Assembly: GCA_026008535.1 (NCBI GenBank) | Contig: BRKX01000011.1 | Coordinates: forward strand, 42,268,183 to 42,332,182 | Origin: Perilla frutescens | Lineage: Eukaryota > Streptophyta > Magnoliopsida > Lamiales > Lamiaceae | Direction: 5' to 3' | Length of the DNA: 64,000 bases | Part shown: piece by piece, positions 1 through 11,500 of the stretch | How the letters are laid out: every line of letters begins with the position of its first letter | How positions within the stretch are numbered: the first letter of the stretch is position 1 | Program-made: the position numbers and the translations under genes | The notes under the pieces: generated by a model | The model's database searches: none | Seen by the model: the letters and a program-made list of their open reading frames with translations, nothing else | What the model was told of the DNA's origin: nothing

Positions 1-408
1 ATAGATACATCTATTGCCTTTAGTTTCATATTTCCAGCTTTCTTCTCCAAAAACTGCATGTCTTGTTATTTCACATTGTTTTGTCTGCGACCTCTTCTTC
101 CTTTCTTTCATTCTTTCTTTCCTTTTTTGGTAAATATCGATCATTTTGTCCTAATTAATCTTATTGTAAATATTATATTCTTCAGATATTATAAGGATCT
201 TTTGATTTGTAAATTGTTCACGATGATGTAAGATTAGTCTCAAATTAATTTGAAAGGAATTTTATTTTCCGCAAAATCCAAAAACTAACAATTTGCGCGT
301 GTGGATTTTTCTTGTTCCTTTTCAACCTTAGGGAAGACAATGTTATGAAAGTTTTTGGTGTACAGTAATTATGATCGCATACGTCAAAAATATGTTCGCA
401 TTAAGGTA
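1..408. other. AT-rich intergenic, no gene seen
   Basis: This stretch is AT-rich with pyrimidine runs (TTCTTTC around 100-125). No ORF, RNA gene or terminal repeat could be supported here. Confidence 0.6.
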
Positions 409-416
409 CTTAAGAT

Positions 417-621
417 TATGGCTGGCAAAATGAGCCCGGTCCGACAGGCCAACCCAACCCAACCCGGCCCGTTCGAACGGGCCGAGCTGGGCCAAAAAAA
501 ATTAGGTCCAAAAAAATTCTGGGCTGGGCCGAGCCTATATTTTAGGGGCCTGAAAGGCCGGGCCAAAATTTTTTCGTTGGCCTGTCGGGCTTAGGTCAGG
601 CGGCCCGAATTGCCAACTCTA
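417..621. mobile_element. Non-autonomous GC-rich hAT element (205 bp)
   Basis: This is a short island of GGCCCG-rich sequence in AT-rich DNA. It is flanked by a perfect 8-bp direct repeat, CTTAAGAT, at 409-416 and 622-629, the TSD size of hAT transposons. The ends are imperfect inverted repeats: the left reads TATGGCTGGCAAAATGAGCC and the right, on the opposite strand, TAGAGTTGGCAATTCGGGCC. The element encodes nothing credible; the short frames on both strands arise from its low-complexity GC repeats. It belongs to the same terminal-repeat family as the copy at 28384-28749. That it is mobilised in trans is inferred from hAT biology. Confidence 0.85.
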
Positions 622-629
622 CTTAAGAT

Positions 630-1482
630 AATATGATCATACCTTGATTAACTTTTAAGTTTAATTCCATTTATATTGTTTGATTATTTTCCATAATATT
701 ATAAGTTATAATCGTATAACAAGAGAGATATTTCATGACTTGAACTTGCTAATTTATTTTCATATATTAACCAACAAAATCTTCCTTATAATTATATATC
801 ATAATTAACGTAAAATTAACCGTGTCTTTATATGATTAACTCACAATATGATAATTTGTATGATTAAAGCAAATACTATCAATAAGTTTTAGTGATGAGT
901 TTTGGCAAAAAGTTTAGGCAATCCCTCAAATGTGCAGTTAATTGGAGATTTAAGGTGATAAATGAAAAAAAAAAATAATTAAGAGTTGACAGTGATATGC
1001 TTGCAACAATTTAATGGTTGAAATTGATGGGTGTTTTTCAACTCAACAATGATATATATCTACAACTTATAAATATTGTAAACTCAAATGTAAATATTTG
1101 GTGTAAATCTTTTGTTGTAGCCATAGTTTATACACAAAAAAAAAATCTTCCTACTTGCACCGACTATCTTCTATAGAACCCAAAGGGATTTTATATTAGA
1201 AGTTTTTGTTTTTTCTTCGGAATTTGTATTTGAGTTTATGACGGAGATTTTATTTTAGTTGTTTAGAGTTTATATTTGTAGTTTTATTTTATTTTAGTTG
1301 TTTAGATTGATTGATGATGTGTGTAGGCGCACATAGCAAAAAGAATTTGTCTGATTTATAGAGAAGATTAATTAGCACGCACACACACTCAATTGTATAT
1401 CTTCAATTTTATCTTTTTCATTTTTCTGTTTTTGTTGATTTCATTGTAGACCGTGTTCGTTCATCTTGATCTCATGTTATAT
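630..1482. other. AT-rich intergenic, no gene seen
   Basis: No coding or RNA gene is visible. A short (CA)n run lies near 1379-1388. The segment separates the GC-rich hAT from the Pack-MULE at 1492. Confidence 0.6.
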
Positions 1483-1491
1483 ATATGGTTT

Positions 1492-2620
1492 GGAAGTTTC
1501 TATTTGCACCATCAAATTTACTCTTTGCACCACAATTACTCATTGCATTCTTGATTTTACTTTTTGCACCACTAACATTTACAATAATATCCTTCCATCT
1601 AAAATATGTGTTTTATTTAAAAAAAACTTAAAATCAGTAAAATAAAAATATAAACGGAACTTGGACCTCCACTTCACCTTCTTCTCCGGCCGTCACCTCC
1701 TTCTCCGTCTGCTGCCATCGGCACCGACACAGTCGACATGCTGGCGTCAGAAGGCGACAAAAAGAAGTACTATACATGGAGTCCTACGCCCGCCATTTCT
1801 CAATCCACCCCAAATTCAAGCAGACTGTTCTTGAAGCCCGTTTCGACCCATTGACCGGGCTTTGGAGGGTTCAGACACCGGATTTTCTCTACGTTTCTCG
1901 TTGGCATAGTCACCACCCATAAAAATGCCGAGCCCGTTATTCCCGAAATTCAAGGGATTGAGAAGTTTCGGGGGCCCGTTTTGCATACTAGCGCTTATAA
2001 GTCGGGTTCGGAGTTTTTGAAGAAGAAGGTATTGGTAATCGGCTGCGGTAACTCCGGCATGGAAGTTAGCTTAGACCTCTGTAGACATGACGCATGTCCT
2101 TACATCGTCGTCCGAAATTCTGTGAGTAACCAACAAATTTCAGCTTCACTTCAATTATTTCATTTTGTTATCTTATTATTATTTTGATTTTATTTTAGGT
2201 TCATATTCTACCGAGAGAAATGTGGGGTGTTTCAACATTTTCTGTGGGAATGTTGCTTCTGAAATGGCTGCCGCTAAAATTAGTAGATAAGTTTCTTCTC
2301 CTGGTTGCCCACTTCAGCTTAGGCAACACTGCCAGAGTAGGCCTCCGCCACCCTAAAATCGGGCCGCTCGAGCTCAAGAACGCCACCGGAAAAACACCCG
2401 TGCTCGACGTCGGGGCTCTCTCTCTTATCAAAGCCGGAAAAATTCAAGCACTTTAAAGTTTAAACACTAGCTTCTCTCTCTCTCTCTACATGTAGCTGAT
2501 ATAGATATTTTTATATTTTTATTTAATAAGGGTAATTAAGTAATTTCATAATTGATTATTTTTTAATTAATTTATTTTGTGGTGCAAAGAGTAATTATTG
2601 TGGTGTAAATAGAAAATCCC
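1492..2620. mobile_element. Pack-MULE carrying a YUCCA fragment (1129 bp)
   Basis: The element is bounded by a perfect 9-bp TSD, ATATGGTTT, at 1483-1491 and 2621-2629, the TSD length of Mutator-like elements. The terminal inverted repeats start GGAAGTTTCTATTTGCACCA on the left and GGGATTTTCTATTTACACCA on the right (opposite strand). Both continue into a CTCTTTGCACCA motif. Between the ends there is no transposase; instead there is an exon-intron-exon fragment of a flavin monooxygenase gene. This is the definition of a Pack-MULE. A related but more eroded element lies at about 41840-42856 and shares the subterminal sequence. The TSD is uncorrupted, which suggests insertion is not very old. Confidence 0.85.
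1771..2455 (+). pseudogene. YUCCA-type flavin monooxygenase gene fragment
   Basis: Two exon pieces (about 1771-2120 and 2198-2455, separated by a short GT-AG intron) translate to the middle and C-terminal part of a YUCCA flavin monooxygenase. YUCCA proteins convert indole-3-pyruvate to auxin using FAD and NADPH. The second nucleotide-binding motif is visible as VIGCGNSGMEV, followed by the conserved HILPREMWG and GNTARVGLRHPKIGPLEL stretches. The N-terminal FAD-binding third and the extreme C-terminus are missing. The first exon has a frameshift near 1905, where one extra base breaks the frame just before the segment leading to the nucleotide-binding motif. It is therefore a captured, non-functional copy inside the Pack-MULE at 1492-2620. 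A chimeric or antisense-acting transcript is possible but nothing in the sequence shows one. Confidence 0.85.
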
Positions 2621-2629
2621 ATATGGTTT

Positions 2630-3180
2630 ATTCAATCCATTAACAGACATTATATTTGATTTCAAAACATATTGCAAATAAATGATTAAAGAAAATATAG
2701 TAGTAACAAAAAGTAAACTAGATCAAATAGTAAATAAAATAAAAATGAATACATTCAAAATTATAATTTGTTATTAAAACAATTATACATATTAATGTAT
2801 TTGATAATATTTGAAAAAATATGAACACACACATATATATACCAAGTTAATTATGTATATATAGAAATAAAATGGTAAATGCATGCTAATAAAAATTGAC
2901 CTACGAAGTTGATATTCATTATTGCTATCAACTCCCAAAATTAATATTTTTTCATAAATCGTAAATCAAATATTCAAAATTATAATTTGTGATTAAAATA
3001 ATTATTTTGTCCCAAAATAAAATAAAATATATCTATGATGAATATTTATGTTTGTTTGATATAATTATGCATACATTTTATTTTATTTTTTGTTATTATT
3101 TAACCAAACTCATAAGTTATGACATTATTTGTATTATATATATATATATATATTGTTTAAATTAAAAATAGGTGAAAATA
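2630..3180. other. AT-rich intergenic with (TA)n microsatellite
   Basis: No gene is visible. A (TA)n tract lies at about 3137-3153, and the stretch ends at the Helitron-type 3' terminus. Confidence 0.5.
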
Positions 3181-3193
3181 AAATAGTTCATGT

Positions 3194-3219
3194 CGTGCAT
3201 CGCACGGGAGAAATGCTAG
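3194..3219 (+). mobile_element. Helitron-type 3' terminus
   Basis: A 5-bp stem hairpin, CGTGC-ATC-GCACG (3194-3206), is followed nine bases later by CTAG (3216-3219) and then T. A GC hairpin about ten bases before CTRR, with insertion before a T, is the established plant Helitron 3' signature. I could not find a convincing matching 5' TC end upstream, so only this terminus is annotated. Confidence 0.5.
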
Positions 3220-3279
3220 TTTCCTATTAATGTTACATATACATTGAGTAATTTGACGTTGGGCAGGAGGACTCTAAAA

Positions 3280-4190
3280 GGTCTCTTAAGAACCGATGTT
3301 GATTTAGCCCACATGATTCAAGAGCAAGATGAGTCTGTTGTATACGTCACCAAGAAAATCAGTTAAGAAATTCCAACAATAGTGGTGTCAAATGATGATA
3401 ATGAGGACTCAATTAAAATGATAATCTTGATGATCTATCTTATCAAGACACTAAAAATGATGATAACTATGAGGGTGAGCTTCGACATAACCACATTGCT
3501 GAATTTTGCGAATAGATTCACGAGTCGGGAATCTTGATAAGTTTGTGAATATTCTCGAGTATGGTAGGCCTCAAAACTTGTCATATGAACATGTTGCTCC
3601 CAATGTTGAAGCTTCAATTTTAGAGGGTCATTCGCAGGCTTCGATCGACCGTTGGTTGATTCTGGTGGCCTATGTTGATGATGCACCAACAATGGTACAA
3701 AATAATCTATTCCCGTCGGATATTGATGCACCAGTTGTGGGAACCACGTTTTTGAAGAAAGAAGATTTGGCGATTGTTGTGGGGAAGTGGCATAAGCAAT
3801 GTATCATGATCGAGCAAGAGTCGACTTGAAATGGTTTGCAAACAGAAAGATATATGCCCTTTTAAGTTAGTAGCAATTGCAATTGAAAGCTTGAGGAAAG
3901 TGTATAAATTCGAGAATAATCATGCATGTTGGTTGGACCGAGAGTGCTGTCTTAAAGCCGACAACAATGATTGCTAAGTTATTGAGGGAGTTTGGCATTT
4001 AGGTTGAGTAAGGTGTTGCTTTGCAGGCGAGGAATCTCACAACAGTAAGGTTGAGTAAGACGACGAGTGATGATGGATAGGATACCAAGAGAAGGTTCGG
4101 CTCCATATTCATGAGGCCAATAAAGCAAAACTGGCATCATTACTGCAAGAAATCTTGTCATTCAAGGAATGCTGAAAAAATCCATAATCC
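3280..4190 (+). pseudogene. Degenerate transposase-like coding remnant
   Basis: Plus-strand frames here are interrupted by several stops but keep amino-acid texture of a coding region. There is a 107-codon open frame at 3506-3829, and after it another frame reads through a cysteine-containing stretch (CPFKLVAIAIESL, then a segment with NHACWLDRECC). The layout recalls the N-terminal zinc-binding part of plant Mutator-like transposases, but I cannot confirm the family. There are stops at 3827-3829 and several beyond it. It could equally be a relic of another element. Confidence 0.3.
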
Positions 4191-4390
4191 TGAAGGTATT
4201 TCAATTTTTATCCCATTTCTCAGTATATATAATTATTGTTGGATAGGTTCATCATAGTTCGAGGAACAAGCCTGGTAAGATTATTCCGAGACAACATTAA
4301 CTTTAATTAAACATAAATATATACTTAAATTATTTACAAGAAATAGTGTTTAGTCAAACTACTATTTTTTTTTTTGCTATTATAAAGTAA

Positions 4391-7300
4391 CTAGCGCATT
4401 ACCCATGCGATGCACGGGATAATATTATATTGTTTAAGTATTATTGGTGTTGATGTTTTTTTTTTTGAGAAGCGGTGTTGATGTTTTAAAATAATAATAA
4501 TAATAATGATAATATAAGAACATATATTTTCAAAAAATATTGTTTCTATTAATAAAGTTGTGCAAGGTCATAAAATATAATAATATAGGAACATATATTT
4601 TTAAAAAAATGTTTACTTTGACATGAACTTTTAATATTGGCATCACTTCTAGTGGAAATCAGACTTTTAATAATAGAGTATTTTATTGATATACTTTATT
4701 ATAAGAATATTTATCTAAGAATATTTGTTACTAAATTGAATAAATGATTCTATGCCATCCATTTTTTATTTTATTTTTTGTATAGAAGTCATATTCTATG
4801 CCATCCCTTTTTTTTGGTATAGAAGTCATATTTTTTTATTTATTTTTTTTGGTATAGAAGTCATAGTGTATATACACTAAACAAATGTAGGGAATTTTCT
4901 TCAGTAGAGAAAAATAATATTAGTTATTTTAAAATTAAGGGAATTTTCTTCAGTAGAGAAAAATAATATTAGTTATTTTAAAATTAATATAAGTGTGTAC
5001 CAAAATATACTATTTGGACGGACACACAGAGATCACAAAATATACAATTTCTTCTACAATAAGAGCTGAATGAATTAAATAGTCAAAAATTATTCATCAT
5101 ATCTCAAAAAATGCACTTACTAAAACAACTAATTCAACTTAAACAATTTTTTTTTTTCGTGAAAGGGACTTACACAATTCGATTATAAATACTAAACCAT
5201 TTTTATAAATTATGACATTTTGTATGCATGCTCCCCTATCCCCTCCATAGACGAAATAATAATTAAAGTTGTTTGAATTGAAAAAAGGTTAACAAAACTA
5301 TTGCACTGATACTTTTCAAAAATATGGATAGTAATGATTATATTTTCTAGTATAGTATATGGAGTGATGCACAATCCTCATAATTCATATTTCCCTCTTG
5401 TTTCAAAATGATAGAATAGTGAACTGTGACTATTTTGTTAAAAACAAATCATGCCAATTCAATATAGTGTCACTCTATAATATTTGGAACTTTTCAAATA
5501 ACAATGTCACACACATGACATCACATAGAGGCACACAATTGAGAGAAGAAAATGTCGGAAGATAAAAACTTGTATAAGACCGTCTAACAGGTCAAGTACT
5601 ATCCAAACTCGCCCAGAAACCCACAGATAGAAGCCCAACATGTGCAAAAACACAGTTGGGAGAAAAAGAATTGGTGTGAAAAAATTAAAATTTATTTTAC
5701 ACTGCCCAAAACATGCTACTATGTAGAGGTTGAATACCGCAAATAAGAACTGCATATTCAACATTATAACTGCTCATTATAAATATCATGCATTTTGCGG
5801 ATGACAAATCCCTCTCTGCAATATTTCTCATCTGCATATATTCGTTCAATAAAAAGATAGCAATCTCATATATATTTAGACATAAACATTTGTTTACAAT
5901 TATTGCATTAACATAGTCAATTCTCCAAACCAGAAGTTCCTACATCTAAGGTGATCATCATGTGCAGGAGAATGCAATTCTTCTCCGTCCATGATCCAGT
6001 TCCAACAATGTATATTTGGCATTCAAATTGATCAAGTTTTAATTCACTCACTATTGATTCATACGTGTTCAGTATAAAAAAATTATAAATTAAAGCAAAC
6101 TATCAACCTAAATTATAGAAAGCGAAACATAATGTATTGTCAAAAATGTCTACAAATTGGTAAATAATTATCAATACTTAAATCTTTTCAATAGAACAAT
6201 TCATATATACACAATTTTTTTTACCCAAATGGGCGAATCCCAAAAACACATCACAATCTCCCAAAACATAAACACACACACATCACAACATAAAAGCAAA
6301 ATTCATAAGTAAATACTCTATAACCAATCAATCACACATCGTAAATCTAAAGAACAAACCACATTATCAATTATCAAATATATCATAAAAATTAAGACAG
6401 ATCGCATCTTAAATTGCCCTTTGAGTGCGCCAAAATTCAAATGTAGGCATTAACAATCTTCCGATAAAAATTTCAAAATCAAAAGATTGATTACCCTTTA
6501 ATTGGTTGATTAAGTTTAGAGTGCTATCTCATAAATTGTGAGACATACTAAGATATAGAGAAAAACAGAGAAATTGTCCTACTCATTGTAATTTGTAGAG
6601 GTGTATGATTATTGAAGATGTACGTAGAAATTAATTAGTAAAAAAAAAGGCTAGAACAAAAAACTATAACTGAGCACTAAATTTAATTTTCATTTTCCAT
6701 TCATTGGACTTAATAGAACAAATAACAAAGTTGTGACCCCAATCCATTACAAATAAAATTAAAACAATGGAAAATTTTCAGTCCAATAGAATCAAATATC
6801 AACATTTTATTTTTATTTTTATTTTTAAATAAAAATACGAAGGAAGAAGACAACTATAACACATTTTATATTATTTCCAGTCCTCACCTATTCACAGCGG
6901 CCTCCATCTTCATTATGCAACCATGTAATGGAATCTATTGTCCCAAATTTTTTCATCTGATCGCGTTCTTAATTGGACCGGCAACTGCACTTCATCTTAA
7001 TTTTTTCTGTCATTTAACATTCACAGAGGTGTAATGTATAATTACCAATCCCTTCAACTCAAACAGACGAAAATCGGGACGTGGGTTTGCCACAATAATT
7101 GATATATCATCTGCGATCCATAGATTACCTGTTGTAAGTTGATTGCAGAAGATGAAATTGATTTAGCTTGCTCCGACAGAGAGGAGAGAAAACTCATAAA
7201 CTTTGGATTTCTGGGTTAACTATAAAAGAGAGAAATTGAATTAATTAGATTTTTTTTTTGAAGAGGGGATGGGAAGAGGAACCATTTTAATTTGAATCTA

Positions 7301-7641
7301 TTTTTTAAGCACCATTTTTTTCCCCTTATTTTTGTAAGCACCGTTTAATGGCACGTGAGTAATCAAAATAGGCTTTGGTAATTATTTTTTAAAAAAGATA
7401 TTTTTCATTTATATATATAAAGCACCGGTTGAGTAATTAATTATAAGTCTTTTGGCTGTGCATAAATTTTATTTTCTTTAGAAAAGTAAAAATTTTGTTT
7501 AGAAAACTAACGGCTGGCACCCTTTGGAAAGAATGATTTTAAATACACATAGAAAATCAACTTAATTGTACTTTTTTTAAAAACCTTAAATATGAAATGT
7601 CTAAATTACCCCCACTATTCTGTTTTTATATATTATATAGA
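4391..7641 (-). mobile_element. Candidate non-autonomous Helitron (~3.25 kb)
   Basis: On the minus strand the segment begins TCTATATAATATATAAAAAC (from 7641) preceded by A, and ends with a hairpin CCCGTGC-ATC-GCATGGG then CTAG at 4394-4391 followed by T. The 5' TC start, the hairpin before CTAG and insertion between A and T all match plant Helitrons. The interior is AT-rich and no Rep/helicase reading frame is visible, so it would be non-autonomous. The pairing of these two ends is an inference, because another 5'-like end (TATATATATAAAGCACCGG) lies at 7407. Confidence 0.45.
4889..4986. repeat. Exact tandem duplication, 49-bp unit
   Basis: Two adjacent identical copies of a 49-bp unit beginning AGGGAATTTTCTTCAGTAGA start at 4889 and 4938. 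Just upstream (4780-4866) the phrase GGTATAGAAGTCATA recurs three times imperfectly. The duplication is recent, since I see no difference between copies. Confidence 0.85.
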
Positions 7642-8115
7642 TTCTTAAGTTTTTGAAGTATTTTTTAAATATTAATTCTTTAAATCTGAAAAAGGTATAA
7701 CAAATGTTAAAACTAACGATTTTAATCAAAGATTTTTTTTATGATTTATTTTTATTAAATTTTTGCATTACATCCGTACGTCACTGTCGGCACTTGTTTT
7801 ATGATATTGAATGATATTATAATTATACATGTGGAAACAGAATTAGTATTCGTCGATAGGGTGAAAGACCAGGTATACATCCCTCCTACTAAAACCTTTT
7901 TGTAACCATCAATCTAATTTTCCAGAAATAGTTCTTGTACATCTTATCTTTAATATTTCTCATCTAGCCTAGTTTTCGGATCAATAAAATTTATACGAAA
8001 AGGAAATAAAGACATCTTTTTCATTCCATTAACTCAATACGTTACAGAAACACAAAATATGAATGAATGTTCATGATCAATCCCGCGTAAAATACACAAA
8101 TTGGCAGAGGGATCT
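7642..8115. other. AT-rich intergenic, no gene seen
   Basis: No coding region or repeat is supported here. It lies downstream of the minus-strand ATG18-like gene, and its right part may include the end of that gene's 3' UTR. Confidence 0.5.
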
Positions 8116-8515
8116 TTCAGGAAAAATGAAGGTATCTGATTTAAGAAAATAATGAACTGTTATGTTACTTTTCAAATTTCCATTTCATTCTTTTTTTTTT
8201 TCATGGAAAACAAATGTTACACAAATTGGAAGCAACTAGGTTATGTCATCTGTACAAAGATCGTTCAAAATACAGCAAATGTGAAAAACCATATCCCCAA
8301 AGAGCCAAATTCATCTTCTTATATGACCCCTTTGCCAGAGCGTCAAGAATGTTATATATACACTAGTATACATACCACAGATGGTAGTAAGTGCAGATTT
8401 ATCGTGTGTGTGGAATACTTGTGCCCTGTTCATCCTCATTTCACCGATTCTGAATCTGCTTTATACAACTGGTTTCGAGAGAACGGGCTGTTTTCTTTGT
8501 GAGCTGAAGAAGGAA

Positions 8516-11500
8516 CTAACCTGCAGTCAGAGAGAAAACACATTTAATGACAGCAAGAAAGAAAATTGATTCAATGGCCTAACTGAAGAGAACAAGAATG
8601 TCTGAAACTTTGATTAACGGAATTCTACCTTCTTCAGAGAAATCAAACATCCCCCCTATCCATCCTTCCTCCTGGGGCCCTTCCTCCTCTTCCAATTTCT
8701 CCTCATCATGGGTGTTATCACCAGCATTTGTCTCATATGCGATAACTTCTGTTGACTGGCAGTGATCAAGGAACTCTGGTTTATTATAGTACCCCTCCTT
8801 GAATAACGGCGCAAAATCTACAGTTGCCTCAGTCCTCAAAGGAGCTGACTCAGGATCGTCAACACTCAATGATCGCATTTCATTCCCCAGTGAGGATGAC
8901 CGGCTGATTGTAGCGTTATCAACAACAAGATCTCCATTGCATGTGTTTCGCGAAGCACAGGGAATAATCACAGTAGATCCCTTGAGACTGGCCGTATCCT
9001 CTCTTTCCGTGTTCAGATCACTTGCTCTTGCAGCATGACTAACCAGTATAGGAGATCTATCGATGCTCATGTGGTCCAAATCAAGTAAATTCTCCATTCG
9101 TCTGGATGATCCTGACATAAAAGTAAAGACCGAGTTGTTAATTATGCTACATAATTAAAGGCGTGAGGCATGTAAATGCATTTATTTCAACGAATGAAAT
9201 TTCAACAAACCTACGAACTATAAGTTACTATAATTCAAGAGGGCCCAAAAATCTCAAAAGTTCCATAGGAATACAACCATAACAAAACCCGAGGTTAATA
9301 CATCTTACCTCCTTCTGAGCTTTCTGTAGAACCAAAAGACGGTGGTTTAGAATGAGAAATAATACTTTCTTCATTGGTCTTTTCCTTAGCTTGACAATTA
9401 TTTGTGAAAGCACTAGGATATCTTCCCTCAGAAGGTATAGACCTGCATAAAAGAACCAAGTAATATGCCAATATGAAATCCATAAGAAGAGCAGCAAACC
9501 TTCTATTGGAGCATAAAAGACAAATTAAAGACATGAAAAGAAGACAATATACAAAGTAACTATCATATCAAAATGTTTCATGTTTAATGTTGCGTCAGGA
9601 GCTAAGGGACAATTAATATTCCACTAAAAGGATAGACCAAAATAGGCCATCATAGTTGCATTTAGTAGGACAAACAGTGGAAAATGGTAAACATCTAAAG
9701 TTTTGTTCATGTAAAAAGAACTTGCAGTAGTATCTCTTTAATGTACCATTGCACCTCCATTATAGAAACATTATCATACCCTTCCAACCACATATCACAT
9801 GCTATCCATTCTATTCAAACATAAAAATGCAATGGAGAAAATGGATGACCTAATTAGACTGTTTGTGCAGAAAGAAAATCAATAGCCTCAATATTGTTCA
9901 TATGTCAGAGGACCTGGGTTTGTTGTACTAAAAGATGCCATGATGGGATTACGGAGAAGATTTGGAGCTGAGATGTTATCGCTTCACTCAGCAGTAACCT
10001 TTATTGCTGCTTATCTTAAAGTTATTTTAGAACACGGTAATTTTCTTTCCACTTACAGGGAATTTTCCAAGAACTGATTTATATCCAAGAAGTGCAGAGA
10101 CTGTATTTAGAATATGATATGAAAGAAGAAAACAAACAAACTAGATTTAACCAAGAGTAATAGCCATGTATGAGGTATTTACTTGTCAATCCAGCCAGAT
10201 CTTGCTCTAGGAAAGTTGTCATATATTGGCAACAAATCTTTATGCCTTATTTCAAGCTCATGTGAAGAAGCCATCTCAATTTCAAACTCCCCACCTGGAT
10301 AACATTCTGCTCTTGGAGAATCCATTACATGGAAATGCATCTAAATCAAGAAAGCATATTCAATTAAGCAAGACCACCATTTATCAGAAAACAACAGTAA
10401 TCTATGAATGAATACCTTTGACTTTTGCCATATTGGTAACCTGCCAGAATTAATTTGCACTTCTGCATTAGACAAATACCAGTGAGATCTATCTAGAGAC
10501 TTCAGAGAATCATTCTTAGCCAATTTCTTGTCACCCGCACTCACATTCTCCTGAAAACCCATTTGGGAGTCCTCGTCAATTTCAGCATCATGGAGTCCAT
10601 CAAAGATACTGCCAGAAATACACTCCTCCCTCTCCATATTATCCAATCTTCTGCATACATCCCACCATTGAGTGGGTTCTACTTTAACCCTTAACTCCTC
10701 ATTTTGAGGGTTGTTGGCTTGGGGAGCTGAGAAAGATTCGGTTCTACTCTCAATCAGTTCAGGGCCCACTGAGGATAGAATCTCATGCTGAACCACAAAG
10801 CCTGATGGGGTATAGACTAAGATATGGTCCAGTGAAGTACCAGTCCACTTAACATCCAGAGAACCAGTAGAGTTAGAATTATGAAAGATGGCAGCAACAG
10901 CTCCAGAAGGCACCCATAACTTACCCACCATTGAAGCAGCAGCATTGCTTACTGAATTAAGTAAGCCAGAGTCGCTGCACTTTATCCTGGTGACGACATA
11001 TAGAGTGCAAGGAGGTGGAGGCAAAGAAGGCTGCTCATTTACAGTAAAAGAAGAAGTAGACCACCATGGTCGAGTGGAAGCTAAAAACAAAGAGGTGCCT
11101 TGTCCAGGTTTATGTAGAGTTTGAAAACCTTCATCTCCTCCAAAGGGAGACAGAACAAAGATATGACAAGTTCCTCTTGCTGATACAATAGCAATCCACT
11201 GACTGTAATGACTAAAGCAGATATCCTGGATGACCTGATGCATAAGATAGGAAAAAATAGGGGCAAGAAATTGAAGACATGGAGACCATAACAAAACAGA
11301 AGAGGGAATTATAGAAAAATAGACAATGATCAGCACGCATATACTTACTGCACTTGTTATGCCACGATAAAGCTTGTAAAGATGCACATAGGAAGTGTTC
11401 CAGTCAGCAGAACCTGATGCCCCACATTTATGGAAAGGCATGATCCGAAATATGTTCATGTTATTTCCATGTACAGAGGCAGTAACCAGAAGGGTTCCAC

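Noticed and set aside
355..594. Open frames on both strands of the GC-rich island
   Set aside because: They are translations of low-complexity GGCCCG repeats inside a TSD-bounded non-autonomous hAT, not genes.
8579..9118. 179-codon minus-strand frame as an independent gene
   Set aside because: It is the penultimate coding exon of the ATG18-like gene plus read-through into the last intron.
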